From positions 1 to 64,000 of the forward strand of contig NZ_JTFC01000008.1 of assembly GCF_003991225.1 (NCBI RefSeq): a stretch of 64,000 nucleotides of DNA, in the 5' to 3' direction. This stretch comes from Candidatus Kurthia intestinigallinarum (GTDB taxonomy: Bacteria; Bacillota; Bacilli; Bacillales_A; Planococcaceae). How positions within the stretch are numbered: the stretch's first letter is position 1; each line of letters opens with the position of its first letter. A program made the position numbers and the translations under genes. The notes under the pieces are model-generated. The model saw only the letters and a program-made list of their open reading frames with translations. It was not told the DNA's origin and did no database searches. This document shows, one piece after another, positions 34,549 through 44,176 of the stretch.

Positions 34549-35268
34549 TTACGGGGCAACTGTTAAATAATGCGCTTTCCATACATCTCTGCGTTCTTCA
34601 TAACTAGTAGCAGTTAAATCTTCATTATCAAACTGTAGTGTGTAATGATTTGGCGCATGGAAAATAATATTAATTGTCGACCAATTTTCATTATATAGTT
34701 CAACCCATTTATCATGGAATTGTATTAAAATTTGTGCGAATGATTTTTCCTTCCATTCGGTCGGTGTGTTGTAGACAACATCATCGCGGTATTCAAGCTC
34801 ACCCTTTGTATTGTAAAGGCAGTGATGACCAAGCAAGTATGGGTTAGGTTCTGCAATCTCGCGGTAAAGCACACCATGGCCTTGCGTATATTTACGGGCA
34901 ATGCGTACCGCTTTTTCCTCTAAACGATGTAGCTGTGCAAATTCTCCGAAGACATCTTCAGGAATGGCATTGACTTGTTCTACATCCCAAAGGCCGTCCT
35001 CAGGGTGCTTTGTAGCAATTAAAAACACATCACGTTCATTTTCCTCACAGTGTGGTAAAATTTCTTTTTTTAATTTTTCAAGAAGCTCAAAATAGCGTTC
35101 ATCATGAGCTGGAATAAGTACTTTTTCATTTTCTAAACCGAATGTGACTTTAAGAAAAATAGCAGGATAAATGATTTCCGCATCAATTAATACCTTATTT
35201 GCATTTGCGGGTAAATAAGGTGTTACGATTTTTTGGAAACGAATTAAATTTTCAGTGTTTAAACGCAT
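34549..35268 (-). CDS. Unknown protein with a YezG/DUF600-like C-terminal half
   Basis: 239 residues. ATG at 35268 (GAGGAGTG upstream). I do not recognise the N-terminal half, which is acidic with ENEKVLIPAHDERYFELLEKLK. The C-terminal half (HDKWVELYNENWSTINIIFH, YTLQFDNEDL, SYEERRDVWKAHYL) resembles the YezG/DUF600 immunity-type family in pattern. No signal peptide or membrane helix. No toxin gene is adjacent, so an immunity role is only a guess. Single-gene unit between terminators. Confidence 0.5.
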   Translation of the reverse strand: MRLNTENLIRFQKIVTPYLPANANKVLIDAEIIYPAIFLKVTFGLENEKVLIPAHDERYFELLEKLKKEILPHCEENERDVFLIATKHPEDGLWDVEQVNAIPEDVFGEFAQLHRLEEKAVRIARKYTQGHGVLYREIAEPNPYLLGHHCLYNTKGELEYRDDVVYNTPTEWKEKSFAQILIQFHDKWVELYNENWSTINIIFHAPNHYTLQFDNEDLTATSYEERRDVWKAHYLTVAP

Positions 35269-35386
35269 AATTATCACTCCTCTGGCCAATCTATAAGCAT
35301 CTTTGTATGCTACTTCTATCATATAGTAAATATAGGTAAAATGGTAAGGATATGTATGAAATTACGCAAAAAAAGATGTACAAAAA

Positions 35387-35662
35387 CTGACCCACGAAAG
35401 TAAGACAAAGAAAAAGACAGGTTCTTTCAGTTGAATTTGACGGACGCTTTCCTGAGGCATGGCGTAAGCCTTCTCGCTCGCAAGCTCACTTCGGGGTCTT
35501 CCACTCATGCTAGGAGTCCTCTAGGAGTCGCCGTCAAATTCTTGTTGTGCCACCTTTTTCCGGTATTCAACTGGGGCTTAACTTTGAAAAAATTCGCGTA
35601 TGATTATCGTAGTTGATGTATGCTTGAACGGTTTGAACGACAACATCATTTGTCGCACTTTA
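35387..35662 (-). mobile_element. IS3-family insertion sequence remnant (transposase 3' end)
   Basis: On the minus strand a short frame reads VQTVQAYINYDNHTRIFSKLSP, then after a one-base shift PVEYRKKVAQQEF. This matches the end of IS3-type OrfB transposases (YNxxRI...LSPVxYR). Further downstream lie a GC-richer palindromic flank (35435-35540) and GGGTCAGTTTTTGTAC (35385-35400 on the plus strand inverted), which look like the IS right end. The rest of the element is gone. Confidence 0.65.
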
Positions 35663-35826
35663 AGCTATCGAAAGAAGCAACCACCGGGTAATCTAAAAAT
35701 TAGTGTGAGTGAAGTATGTCCGGATGTCGGGGCTAAGTTATTTTTCATGGAATGTACGATGATGCACAATGGCAAGCGTTTATAAACGCGCATTAAGTTC
35801 GGTGAAATTATTTGAAAATCTATAAT

Positions 35827-35865
35827 AAAAACCAGGAGCCACGCAATATGCGGTTCCTGGTTTTT
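35827..35865 (-). terminator. Intrinsic terminator behind the CoA-transferase gene
   Basis: AAAACCAGGAGCC and GGTTCCTGGTTTT pair (one G-T); A-run on the left gives the T-run for leftward transcription. Confidence 0.8.
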
Positions 35866-35876
35866 AATGTATAGGA

Positions 35877-37373
35877 TTAGGCCTTTACTTTCTTCTTCGC
35901 ATTTTTGTATTCAATATGCCAAGAGAAAGCTTCTTCTAAAATATGTGGGGTTTGTGCATTATTCGTTTCTTCTACAGCACGGTTGTAGTAATCCCATAGT
36001 TTGTCTTTGAAGTTCGGGTGCGCGCAGTTATCGATAATGGCTTTCACACGCTCTTTTGGCGCCATGCCACGTAAATCTGCAACACCTTGCTCTGTAATGA
36101 TAACATCAACATCATGCTCGGTGTGATCGACATGCGATACCATTGGCACAATTGATGATACGCTACCAGCTTTTGCAGATGATTTCGTAACAAAAATACC
36201 GATACGCGCGTTACGGGCATAGTCACCTGAGCCGCCGATACCGTTCATAATTTGTGTGCCAAATACGTGGGTTGAGTTGACGTTGCCATAAATATCCGCT
36301 TCAAGTGCTGTATTAATGCACACAAGACCGAGTCGGCGAATAACTTCTGGATGATTTGAAATTTCTTGTGGACGCAATACAAGCTTATCCGCGTATTTTT
36401 CAATATTGTTGTACACCTTATCGCAGTAACGTTCACTTAATGTGATGGATGTACCAGAAGCGATTTTAATTTTACCAGCATCGATTAAATCAAAAACTGC
36501 ATCTTGCAGTACTTCTGAATATAATTCTAAATCCGTTAAATCAGATTCTAAAAACCCGTTTAATACAGCATTGGCTACTGTACCAACACCAGATTGGATA
36601 ACCGGTAGCTCATCTACGCGACCTGATGCCACTTCTTCACGTAAAAATTCGATTAAATGGTTGGCCATCACTTGTGTTTCTTCATCTGGCTCAATGATTA
36701 ATGCAGGCGCATCACGTAGCTCTGAATGCACAATACCAGCAATCTTATCGACATCAACGCGAATGCCTAACTCACCAATACGGTCTGCAGGGTCAACAAT
36801 TGGAATCGGCTGACGGCGACCTTTACCTGCTTTTTCCGGCACGTAAATATCATGAATACCTTCTAAATCTGGCTGAGCTGTATTGAGCTCGATTAAAATT
36901 TTATCCGCATATTGTGCATAGATGGGTGTATTACCGACCGAGTTTGTTGGAATGATAAGACCATCTTCTGTAATAGCCGATGCTTCGATAATGGCGAAAT
37001 CGATTGGCCCGATGATGCCGTTACGTACAAGCTCTGCATTATGTGATAAATGCATATCTGTATAAAGGGTAATCCCTTCATTGATTGAGTTACGCATTAA
37101 TTTTTCAGCTTGGTAAGGACCGCGCTTACGAATAATACCCGCTTCTACCATATAATGATCGACTTCTGGACCAAGAGATGCTCCTGTATAAACATCTAAT
37201 TGAAATGGTTCTTTTTTTGCACGTTCGACAAGCGCTAATGGAATTTCCTTGGCGTCACTTGCACGACCAAAGCCACTCATGCCTACCACCATGCCATCTT
37301 TAAACCATGATGCTGCTTCTTCTGCTGAAACGATTTTATCGATAAGTTTTGGTAATCGGATACGTTCTTTCAT
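35877..37373 (-). CDS. Acetyl-CoA hydrolase/transferase family protein (succinyl-CoA:acetate CoA-transferase-like)
   Basis: 498 residues from ATG at 37373 (GAGGAGG upstream). Signature segments of the family: VGMSGFGRASDAKEIP, TGASLGPEVD, the catalytic Glu region LYSEVLQDAV, and the C-terminal GSGDYARNA, SIVPMVSHVDHTEHDVDVIITEQGVADLRG. It moves CoA between short-chain acids such as acetate and succinate through a glutamyl-CoA intermediate. The long 5' leader contains a hairpin. Adjacent to two LysR genes and a thiolase, suggesting a role in acetate or short-chain fatty-acid use. Confidence 0.9.
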   Translation of the reverse strand: MKERIRLPKLIDKIVSAEEAASWFKDGMVVGMSGFGRASDAKEIPLALVERAKKEPFQLDVYTGASLGPEVDHYMVEAGIIRKRGPYQAEKLMRNSINEGITLYTDMHLSHNAELVRNGIIGPIDFAIIEASAITEDGLIIPTNSVGNTPIYAQYADKILIELNTAQPDLEGIHDIYVPEKAGKGRRQPIPIVDPADRIGELGIRVDVDKIAGIVHSELRDAPALIIEPDEETQVMANHLIEFLREEVASGRVDELPVIQSGVGTVANAVLNGFLESDLTDLELYSEVLQDAVFDLIDAGKIKIASGTSITLSERYCDKVYNNIEKYADKLVLRPQEISNHPEVIRRLGLVCINTALEADIYGNVNSTHVFGTQIMNGIGGSGDYARNARIGIFVTKSSAKAGSVSSIVPMVSHVDHTEHDVDVIITEQGVADLRGMAPKERVKAIIDNCAHPNFKDKLWDYYNRAVEETNNAQTPHILEEAFSWHIEYKNAKKKVKA

Positions 37374-37521
37374 TAAGTAATTGCCTCCTCGAATAGTGAA
37401 TGTATAAGTTGGTGTTGCATTCAAAACATGATTTGGATAACTTTTTACAGAAAATCGTGACGCAGTCTAGAAGCTGCGTGCACGTAGCTATAAGATGTTT
37501 TAGTTCTAAGTTGTTACAATA

Positions 37522-37550
37522 AGTATAACTTTTGGAAATAAATGGTCCAA
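37522..37550 (-). promoter_or_regulatory. Promoter of the CoA-transferase gene
   Basis: Minus strand: TTGGAC (37545-37550), 17-bp spacer, TATACT (37522-37527). It leaves a ~140-nt leader that contains a small hairpin ACGCAG/CTGCGT (37460-37479). Confidence 0.7.
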
Positions 37551-37569
37551 CTGATAATTTCTATGATTA

Positions 37570-38514
37570 TTATAGCGAGAAGCTATCATTACTTAGCAAA
37601 AGTAATGACATATGATCTTTTGCGACGATTCCTTTCGTACCTAAAAACCGTTCAAACATCGGTAAATATTCTTTTACTGCATAAGGTGGTTTTTCTTTTT
37701 TCGGAATAATTAGCACGACTTCTTTCAAAATATCACTATCAATAGGGCGTGCTTCGATATATGGATTACGGAGATGCGAATACAACGAACGTAGCATTAC
37801 CGTGCTACCAAGGCGCTGCTCTAAAAAATGTAGCATCGCATGGGTGTTCTCTGTTTCAAAAATCGGATAATATTCAAGTCCCTGTTCAGCGAGCGTTTGA
37901 TTTAATAGGATACGGCTATGATGCGTTTCTGGGAATAATGTTAATGGCTCATCTACAATATCTTTCCATGCCAATACCTCTTTTTGAATGAATGGGTGAC
38001 TACGATGTGCGACAAAAACAAAGCTTTCATCATATAAAGGGATTTCGACGTAGCTACCATTAATGCGGTTGTCCTCATGATACGAAAAGGCGATATCTAC
38101 CTCATCATTTTCAAGAAGCGTCGTTACGCGCTCATGTGCGAGCACTTTCGCTGGGGCAGTCGGAAATTGTTCAATATAATGAAGTACACTGAGTGAGATT
38201 AAATCGTAAATGGCGCCAGGGTAAGCACCAATTCGTAGCTGTTCATGATCAAAATGGTCGAGTGCCTGTAGCTGTATTTTTGTTTGTTCAAGTGTCGAAA
38301 AAATTTGTTGGCACTGGCTATATAAAATTTCACCGGCCTTAGATAAGGTGATTTTTTTGCCGATGCGGTTAAAAAGTAGCGCGCCAACAGTTTGTTCGAG
38401 TACTTTAATTTGCTGACTTAATGTTGGCTGTGAAATATGTAAGCGCTGCGCTGCACGGGTAAAGTGTAGCTCTTCACTGAGGACCATAAAATATTCTAGT
38501 TGTCTAAGTTCCAT
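37570..38514 (-). CDS. LysR-family transcriptional regulator A
   Basis: 314 residues. N-terminal helix-turn-helix MELRQLEYFMVLSEELHFTRAAQRLHISQPTLSQQIKVLE, followed by a periplasmic-binding-like effector domain. ATG behind GGAAGG. It lies directly upstream of the CoA-transferase promoter, on the same strand, and is the natural regulator of that gene. Twenty-one bp separate it from the second LysR gene. Effector unknown. Confidence 0.9.
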   Translation of the reverse strand: MELRQLEYFMVLSEELHFTRAAQRLHISQPTLSQQIKVLEQTVGALLFNRIGKKITLSKAGEILYSQCQQIFSTLEQTKIQLQALDHFDHEQLRIGAYPGAIYDLISLSVLHYIEQFPTAPAKVLAHERVTTLLENDEVDIAFSYHEDNRINGSYVEIPLYDESFVFVAHRSHPFIQKEVLAWKDIVDEPLTLFPETHHSRILLNQTLAEQGLEYYPIFETENTHAMLHFLEQRLGSTVMLRSLYSHLRNPYIEARPIDSDILKEVVLIIPKKEKPPYAVKEYLPMFERFLGTKGIVAKDHMSLLLLSNDSFSL

Positions 38515-38535
38515 AAGGCACTTCCTTCCAAGCGA

Positions 38536-39405
38536 TTAAAACATATCTAAAAATGCGCGCGTCGCATAAGATAAGTAACGTTCTTTTTTTGTAATCATGG
38601 CGATTTCCCAAAGATAGGGCTCATCACTATCGATAGCAATCATTTTGACATGCGGGTTGTTATGCTTTTCAAAAATGGATTTTGGTAATACGGCAACACC
38701 CATGTCAATTGCGATTAATTCGACCATTAAATCCCACTGTGAGGATTCATAGGCGATATTTGGTTTGAAGCCATTTTTTGCACATAGCTTAATAACCATA
38801 TCTCGCAGTGTAAAATCGGTTGTGAAGACGATAAATTTTTCATCAGCTAGCTCCGCGATTTTAATACGTTCGCGGTAAGCGAGAGGATGATTATGAGATA
38901 AATAAATCATAAATTCATCAACGAAATACGGCTTTACACGGAAATTTCCTTCTGAGAAAGGCTTTACCGTAAAGCCGACATCGATTTTTTCTTCTTCCGC
39001 TAATGTCAAAATATGTTTGGCACCAAGCTCGATCAAGCGTAGCGTTACATCTGGAAAAGCGTGGCTAAAGCGCTGTGCAATCGACGGGAAGATGAGGGTT
39101 CCGATAACGGGTGGAATTCCTAATACAATTTCCCCTTTTTGTAAATTTTGAAGCTCATTCAGTAAATTAGGCATGTCTTGGAGCGGTTTTAAAGCCATGC
39201 GCCCTTGTTCGATAACGATTTTACCGGCATCAGTTAATTCGAGTTTACGTGTTGTGCGATTAAATAATGTGACATTGAGTTCTTCTTCTATTTGCTTCAC
39301 AACCTTACTTAAATAAGGCTGTGTGACAAACGTTTTTTCAGCTGCCTTTGTGAAGCTTCCTTGCTCCGCAACAGCTAAAAATAATTCGATTGCACGTAAG
39401 TCCAT
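38536..39405 (-). CDS. LysR-family transcriptional regulator B
   Basis: 289 residues. N-terminus MDLRAIELFLAVAEQGSFTKAAEKTFVTQPYLSKVVKQIEEEL with the winged helix-turn-helix, then an effector domain. ATG behind TTGGAGGTG. Divergent from the thiolase gene with a 112-bp intergenic region that carries LysR-type dyads, so it probably controls the thiolase and itself. Not closely similar to the neighbouring LysR, so not a recent duplicate. Confidence 0.9.
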   Translation of the reverse strand: MDLRAIELFLAVAEQGSFTKAAEKTFVTQPYLSKVVKQIEEELNVTLFNRTTRKLELTDAGKIVIEQGRMALKPLQDMPNLLNELQNLQKGEIVLGIPPVIGTLIFPSIAQRFSHAFPDVTLRLIELGAKHILTLAEEEKIDVGFTVKPFSEGNFRVKPYFVDEFMIYLSHNHPLAYRERIKIAELADEKFIVFTTDFTLRDMVIKLCAKNGFKPNIAYESSQWDLMVELIAIDMGVAVLPKSIFEKHNNPHVKMIAIDSDEPYLWEIAMITKKERYLSYATRAFLDMF

Positions 39406-39447
39406 TTTTGCACCTCCAAATATTTATAACCAATAGTAATAAAAAAT

Positions 39448-39491
39448 ATTCTTTATATGAATTTTACTAATAATTTAGAAGAATGTAAAAT
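39448..39491 (+). promoter_or_regulatory. Thiolase promoter with LysR-type dyad
   Basis: -35 TTTACT (39463-39468), 17-bp spacer, -10 TAAAAT (39486-39491). Immediately upstream is ATTC-N7-GAAT (39448-39462), containing a T-N11-A motif as LysR regulators use. Confidence 0.6.
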
Positions 39492-39517
39492 TTAGTAAGA
39501 TAGGAAGGGGAGAGAGT

Positions 39518-40699
39518 ATGAGAAATGTTGTAATTGTTGAAGCCGTTCGTACGGCAATTGGTAGCTTTAATGGCACATTACAAAATACAGCAGCGACGGA
39601 TTTGGGCGCTGTTGTTGTGAAAGAAGTGCTAGAGCGTGCAAATGTTGCACCGGAGACGGTTGATGAAGTAGTATTAGGAAATATTTTGCAGGCTGGTCTC
39701 GGTCAGGGTCCTGCACGTCAGGCTGCAGTCAATGCAGGTGTGCCATATGAAGTACCATCAACAACAATTAATAAACTTTGTGGTTCAGGTTTAACAGCAG
39801 TACATTTAGCCGCGCAGGCGATTCAGCTTGGGGAAGCTGATATTGTCGTTGCGGGTGGTATGGAAAATATGACACAAGCGCCATATATTCTGCCACAGGC
39901 GCGTCAGGGATACCGTATGGGCGACGGTAAACTGATTGATACAATGTTACATGATGGCTTGACTGATGCTTTCCATCACTATCATATGGGGATTACAGCA
40001 GAGAATTTAGCAGAGAAATACAACATTACACGTGAAGAGCAAGATGCATTCGCGGCACAAAGTCAGCAAAAAACAGAAGCAGCTCAAAAGGCGGGGCGCT
40101 TCAATGATGAGATTGTGTCAGTTGAAGTCAAATCACGTAAAGAAACAATCACTTTCGACCGAGATGAATTTCCGCGTGCAGGCGTCGTAGCAGAGAAATT
40201 AGCTAGTATGCGTCCTGCATTTAAAAAAGATGGGACCGTTACAGCAGCAAATGCTTCAGGGATTAATGACGGAGCGGCAGCGCTTCTATTAATGTCAGAG
40301 GACAAAGCCAACGAGCTAGGCTTAAAGCCATATGCACGTATTGTAAGTAACGCTGTTGCGGGTGTAGACCCTGCAATCATGGGGATTGGGCCTGTACCTG
40401 CAACGAAAAAAGCACTTGAAAAAGCAAATTTAACAATCGATGATATCGATTTAATTGAAGCAAACGAGGCATTTGCTGCGCAGTCACTGGCTGTAGCGAA
40501 GGAGCTTGCTTTTGACATGAGTAAGGTAAATGTCAACGGCGGTGCAATCGCACTGGGGCATCCAGTTGGTGCAAGCGGTGCGCGTATTTTAGTAACGCTT
40601 CTGCATGAGATGAAAAAACGCGACGATGTAAAATATGGCTTGGCAACGCTTTGTGTAGGTGGCGGCCAAGGGGTATCAACAATCGTTGAAAAGCTATAG
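39518..40699 (+). CDS. Acetyl-CoA C-acetyltransferase (thiolase)
   Basis: 393 residues, the usual length of biosynthetic/degradative thiolases. Catalytic Cys88 in NKLCGSG, His in [14 protein letters not shown] and second Cys in CVGGGQG are all present. It condenses two acetyl-CoA or cleaves acetoacetyl-CoA. ATG behind AGGAAGGGGAG. With the CoA-transferase family protein it could form a route for acetoacetate or butyrate-type acids. Controlled by the divergent LysR gene. Confidence 0.93.
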   Translation: MRNVVIVEAVRTAIGSFNGTLQNTAATDLGAVVVKEVLERANVAPETVDEVVLGNILQAGLGQGPARQAAVNAGVPYEVPSTTINKLCGSGLTAVHLAAQAIQLGEADIVVAGGMENMTQAPYILPQARQGYRMGDGKLIDTMLHDGLTDAFHHYHMGITAENLAEKYNITREEQDAFAAQSQQKTEAAQKAGRFNDEIVSVEVKSRKETITFDRDEFPRAGVVAEKLASMRPAFKKDGTVTAANASGINDGAAALLLMSEDKANELGLKPYARIVSNAVAGVDPAIMGIGPVPATKKALEKANLTIDDIDLIEANEAFAAQSLAVAKELAFDMSKVNVNGGAIALGHPVGASGARILVTLLHEMKKRDDVKYGLATLCVGGGQGVSTIVEKL

Positions 40700-40733
40700 C
40701 ATTTAGGCGATAACATGGGACTAATTTTGATAG

Positions 40734-40763
40734 ACACAGCGTGTGGGAGCGCTGTGTTTTTTT
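40734..40763 (+). terminator. Intrinsic terminator behind the thiolase gene
   Basis: ACACAGCG (40734-40741) and CGCTGTGT (40750-40757) pair exactly, followed by T. Confidence 0.85.
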
Positions 40764-40815
40764 GCGTGTAATGATTTTATGGAAGGGAATAGAGTGCTAG
40801 AAAGTAGGTGTCATA

Positions 40816-41280
40816 ATGAAGCATTTTTTTGAATATAATTGGCAAAAGCGAGAAGAGTGGTTTGACTGGTGTGAAAAGCTTTCAGAGGAACAGTTATGGC
40901 AGGAACGTGTAGGTGGTGTCGGGAGCATTGGCGAGACATTACTGCATATCGTAGGTGTAGAATATAGCTGGATTTGCGATATTTTAGAGAAGACAGATGA
41001 GGCGGTACCGAGGCATTCACTCGCAGGGATTCGCACCTTGTCTAATGAGCTACGTCCAGAAATTGTAGCATTTCTAACGACGAAGTATGACCCACAAAAA
41101 ATCGTAGTTGACCACGGTGATCGGCATACGATTGATGCCATTTTGCATCATATTATTATTCATGAAATTCATCATATCGGGCAGCTTTCTGTCTGGGCGC
41201 GCGAGCTTCATCTAGCGCCTATTTCCGCAAATTATGTCCGTGAACACTTCCCATCACTTGAAAAATATTTCGAAAAGTGA
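40816..41280 (+). CDS. DinB-family protein
   Basis: 154 residues, a four-helix bundle. The metal-binding His positions are visible as LLHIVGVEYSW and IIHEIHHIGQLSVWARE. The family includes metal-dependent thiol transferases using bacillithiol or mycothiol and proteins of unknown role. ATG behind a weak TAGGTG. No partner adjacent. Confidence 0.85.
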   Translation: MKHFFEYNWQKREEWFDWCEKLSEEQLWQERVGGVGSIGETLLHIVGVEYSWICDILEKTDEAVPRHSLAGIRTLSNELRPEIVAFLTTKYDPQKIVVDHGDRHTIDAILHHIIIHEIHHIGQLSVWARELHLAPISANYVREHFPSLEKYFEK

Positions 41281-41331
41281 AATAATTCGATTAAGTAATG
41301 CACTATTCAGTTAATTATAGGGGGAATGAAT

Positions 41332-43119
41332 ATGACAACGTATTCAGAAACATGGGATTTAAATGCGTTTTACGAAGGCGGTACGAGTGACTCAGCGGCT
41401 TTTTTAGCGCATATTGCGGAAGTACCGACATTGATTGAAGCATATAAGGAAGCGGTAGAGGCAGCAATTGCACAGCCATCATCTGCTACAATTGCAACCG
41501 CGCTTGATGTGCAAACAACGACCGTGCTTAATTTACAAAAAATTGGCGTTATGCTGTCTTGCTTAACAGCACAAAATACAAAGGACGAAGCAGCTCAAGT
41601 CATTCAAAGTAATATGCGTACACAATATGCCGCATTATCGGATGTGCGTAATCGCTTTGATAAATTAATTGAAGAACTAGATGATGCGACATTTCATGAC
41701 ATTATTACGAGTGAAGCACTAGCGCCTTTTGAATTTATTTTAACGGAGACACGTAATCAAACGAAACTACTACTGTCAGAAGCAGAGGAATCCATCATTA
41801 CGAGTTTACGCGCAGATGGTGACCAGGCTTGGAGTAGCTTATACGATTTATTAATTGCAGATACGAAAATTCGTGTAACGGTTGATGGCGAGGAAAAAGT
41901 ATTATCCGTTGGTCAGGCGAATAATTTACGCAATCATGAAAGTGCGACTGTACGCGCAGATGTCGATGCCGCGATTGAAGCGGCATTTACTGAGCGAGAA
42001 GCCTTTTTTGCGCATACATTAAATCATTTAGCAGGCTTCCGTTTAACAACGTATAAAAAACGTGGCTGGGAGGATGTTTTAGAAGAGCCACTGCGCATTA
42101 ATCGTATGAAGCGTGAAACATTGGATGCGATGTGGGGGGCGATTGCGAAAACGCGTGAGCCTTTCGTCAATTACTTACAGCGGAAAGCAACTATTTTAGG
42201 GAAAGAGGCCATGACTTGGGCTGATTTAGATGCACCGATTAGCGCATCGACAACAGCGTTAAGCTTTAATGAAGGCGCCGAATTTATTTTACAGCATTTC
42301 GCGAAATTTGGACCAAAGCTTGAGGCTTTCGCGCGTCAGGCATTTGAAAATTCATGGATTGAGGCAGAGGACCGCGATAATAAACGACCTGGTGGCTTTT
42401 GTACGACGACGAAGCTTGACAATGCATCTCGTATTTTCATGACCTATGCGGGCACGATGAACAATGTATCAACGCTTGCCCATGAGCTAGGCCATGCGTT
42501 CCACTCGTATGCACTGCGTGATGTTCACCCACTCAATTCAGGCTATGCAATGAATGTCGCAGAAACAGCCTCTACATTTGCTGAAATGATTATTGCGGAT
42601 GCAGCGGTGCAAGAGGCGACAAATGCGGATGAGCGACTTGCGCTATTAGAGGATAAAGTCCAGCGCTCTGTAGCAATGTTTATGAATATCTATGCAAGAT
42701 TCACTTTTGAAACCCGCTTTTACGAGGAACGTAAAAATGGTGTTGTGCCGGCCGCACGTTTAAATGAATTAATGAGTGAAGCACAGCAGGAAACATATGG
42801 TGGTGCACTTGAAACAACGCATCCGCATTTCTGGGCATCGAAGCTTCACTTCTATATTACAGGTGTACCGTTTTATAATTTCCCGTACACATTTGGCTAC
42901 TTATTCTCACTAAGCATTTACGCGAAAGCAAAGGAAATCGGTACGGATTTTGAAGAGCGCTACATGGCCTTACTACGTGATACAGGGTCAATGAATGTGG
43001 AGGACCTTGTGATGAAGCATTTAGGCGAAGATATTACACAGGAGGCTTTTTGGTTAAAAGGAGTGCACTTAGCGGCACAGGATGCGGAAGAATTTCTGAC
43101 ATTGACTGAAAAAGCGTAA
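41332..43119 (+). CDS. pepF: Oligoendopeptidase F-type metallopeptidase (M3 family)
   Basis: 595 residues from ATG at 41332; AGGGGG at 41319-41324 is well spaced from it and too close to the ATG at 41326. Zinc motif TLAHELGHAFHSYALRD (HExxH) with the downstream Glu in NVAETASTFAEM. N-terminal helical domain typical of M3B peptidases. It cuts oligopeptides in the cytoplasm; no signal peptide. Single gene. Confidence 0.93.
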   Translation: MTTYSETWDLNAFYEGGTSDSAAFLAHIAEVPTLIEAYKEAVEAAIAQPSSATIATALDVQTTTVLNLQKIGVMLSCLTAQNTKDEAAQVIQSNMRTQYAALSDVRNRFDKLIEELDDATFHDIITSEALAPFEFILTETRNQTKLLLSEAEESIITSLRADGDQAWSSLYDLLIADTKIRVTVDGEEKVLSVGQANNLRNHESATVRADVDAAIEAAFTEREAFFAHTLNHLAGFRLTTYKKRGWEDVLEEPLRINRMKRETLDAMWGAIAKTREPFVNYLQRKATILGKEAMTWADLDAPISASTTALSFNEGAEFILQHFAKFGPKLEAFARQAFENSWIEAEDRDNKRPGGFCTTTKLDNASRIFMTYAGTMNNVSTLAHELGHAFHSYALRDVHPLNSGYAMNVAETASTFAEMIIADAAVQEATNADERLALLEDKVQRSVAMFMNIYARFTFETRFYEERKNGVVPAARLNELMSEAQQETYGGALETTHPHFWASKLHFYITGVPFYNFPYTFGYLFSLSIYAKAKEIGTDFEERYMALLRDTGSMNVEDLVMKHLGEDITQEAFWLKGVHLAAQDAEEFLTLTEKA

Positions 43120-43210
43120 ATTAACGGATCTTTTCTATGGGAATATATTCACAAAAATGCATAAATCGAGTATGATGAGGTGAATGTATACATAGAGAGA
43201 AGGCTTACGC

Positions 43211-44089
43211 ATGGGAAAGTATAAAGGCGAGCTGCTCCTTGTGATTACCGCATTAATGTGGGGGAGCGGCTTTGTAGGCATGGCAGTCGGCCTAGAATAT
43301 TGGACTGTCTTTCAGCTAATGGGACTACGCTTTACACTTGCAACGGTGTTACTATGCTTAATTTTCCATAAAAAACTACGGTTGATTAATAAAGCTGTGC
43401 TATGGAAGGGTGCTGTGCTTGGTGTCATTTTATTCGCTGCATTTGCGGTGCAAACGTATGGGTTACTCTATACAACACCTGCAAAAAATGCATTTTTAAC
43501 CGCCATCAATGTACTGATTGTACCAGTGCTTGCCTATTTAATTTATAAACGACGCTTTGATCGCTATGAGGTAATTGCGGCAATCTTAGCTCTTGTCGGC
43601 ATCGGCTTCTTATCTTTAACAAGTTCATTCACGATGAATGTCGGTGATATTTTATCAATCTTATGTGCGGTGCTATTTGCATTCGACATTTTTTATACGA
43701 ATGTTTTTGTGAAAAAAGAGGATGCACTTGCGCTCACAATTGTGCAGTTTATGACAGCATCGGTGTTAGGCATTGTGATGATGATTATACTCGGTGAAGT
43801 GCCAACGGTTGTTGAACCAACTGGGCTTTATATTATTATTTATTTAGCAGTATTTTGTACATGTGTCGCCTATGTGTGTCAAAATATCGGTATGCAATAT
43901 GCGAATCCTACAAAGTCAGCTATTATTTTATCAATGGAGTCGTTGTTCGGCACATTATTCTCGGTATGGCTTTTAAATGAGTTATTAACAGGCCGTATGA
44001 TTTTCGGCTGTTTCTTAATTTTAATCGCGGTATTATTTGCCGAGCTTAAACCGAAGTTTGGCCTCGCGCATATGAAACAAAAAATTTAA
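43211..44089 (+). CDS. EamA/DMT-family transporter
   Basis: 292 residues with ten predicted membrane helices in two EamA repeats; the first starts GELLLVITALMWGSGFVG and the second contains LSILCAVLFAFDIFYTNVF. The family exports amino acids or metabolites. Substrate not predictable. ATG behind GAGAGAAGG. Single gene with terminator. Confidence 0.87.
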   Translation: MGKYKGELLLVITALMWGSGFVGMAVGLEYWTVFQLMGLRFTLATVLLCLIFHKKLRLINKAVLWKGAVLGVILFAAFAVQTYGLLYTTPAKNAFLTAINVLIVPVLAYLIYKRRFDRYEVIAAILALVGIGFLSLTSSFTMNVGDILSILCAVLFAFDIFYTNVFVKKEDALALTIVQFMTASVLGIVMMIILGEVPTVVEPTGLYIIIYLAVFCTCVAYVCQNIGMQYANPTKSAIILSMESLFGTLFSVWLLNELLTGRMIFGCFLILIAVLFAELKPKFGLAHMKQKI

Positions 44090-44096
44090 TGACGAT

Positions 44097-44138
44097 ACGA
44101 GCATTTCTAACTAGGAGATGCTCGTTTTGTTTTTTTCG
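44097..44138 (+). terminator. Intrinsic terminator behind the EamA gene
   Basis: ACGAGCAT (44097-44104) and ATGCTCGT (44118-44125) pair exactly, followed by a T-rich run. Confidence 0.8.
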
Positions 44139-44176
44139 AAACCTTTGCGGGTAAGAAAAAAAGGGGAGGGATACAT

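Noticed and set aside
35600-35785. 61-codon plus-strand frame over the IS3 remnant
   Set aside because: Antisense to the transposase tail at its start, no ribosome site, no recognisable family.
40084-40737. 217-codon minus-strand frame opposite the thiolase gene
   Set aside because: Ser/Ala-rich shadow of the thiolase gene, which has all catalytic residues and a ribosome site.
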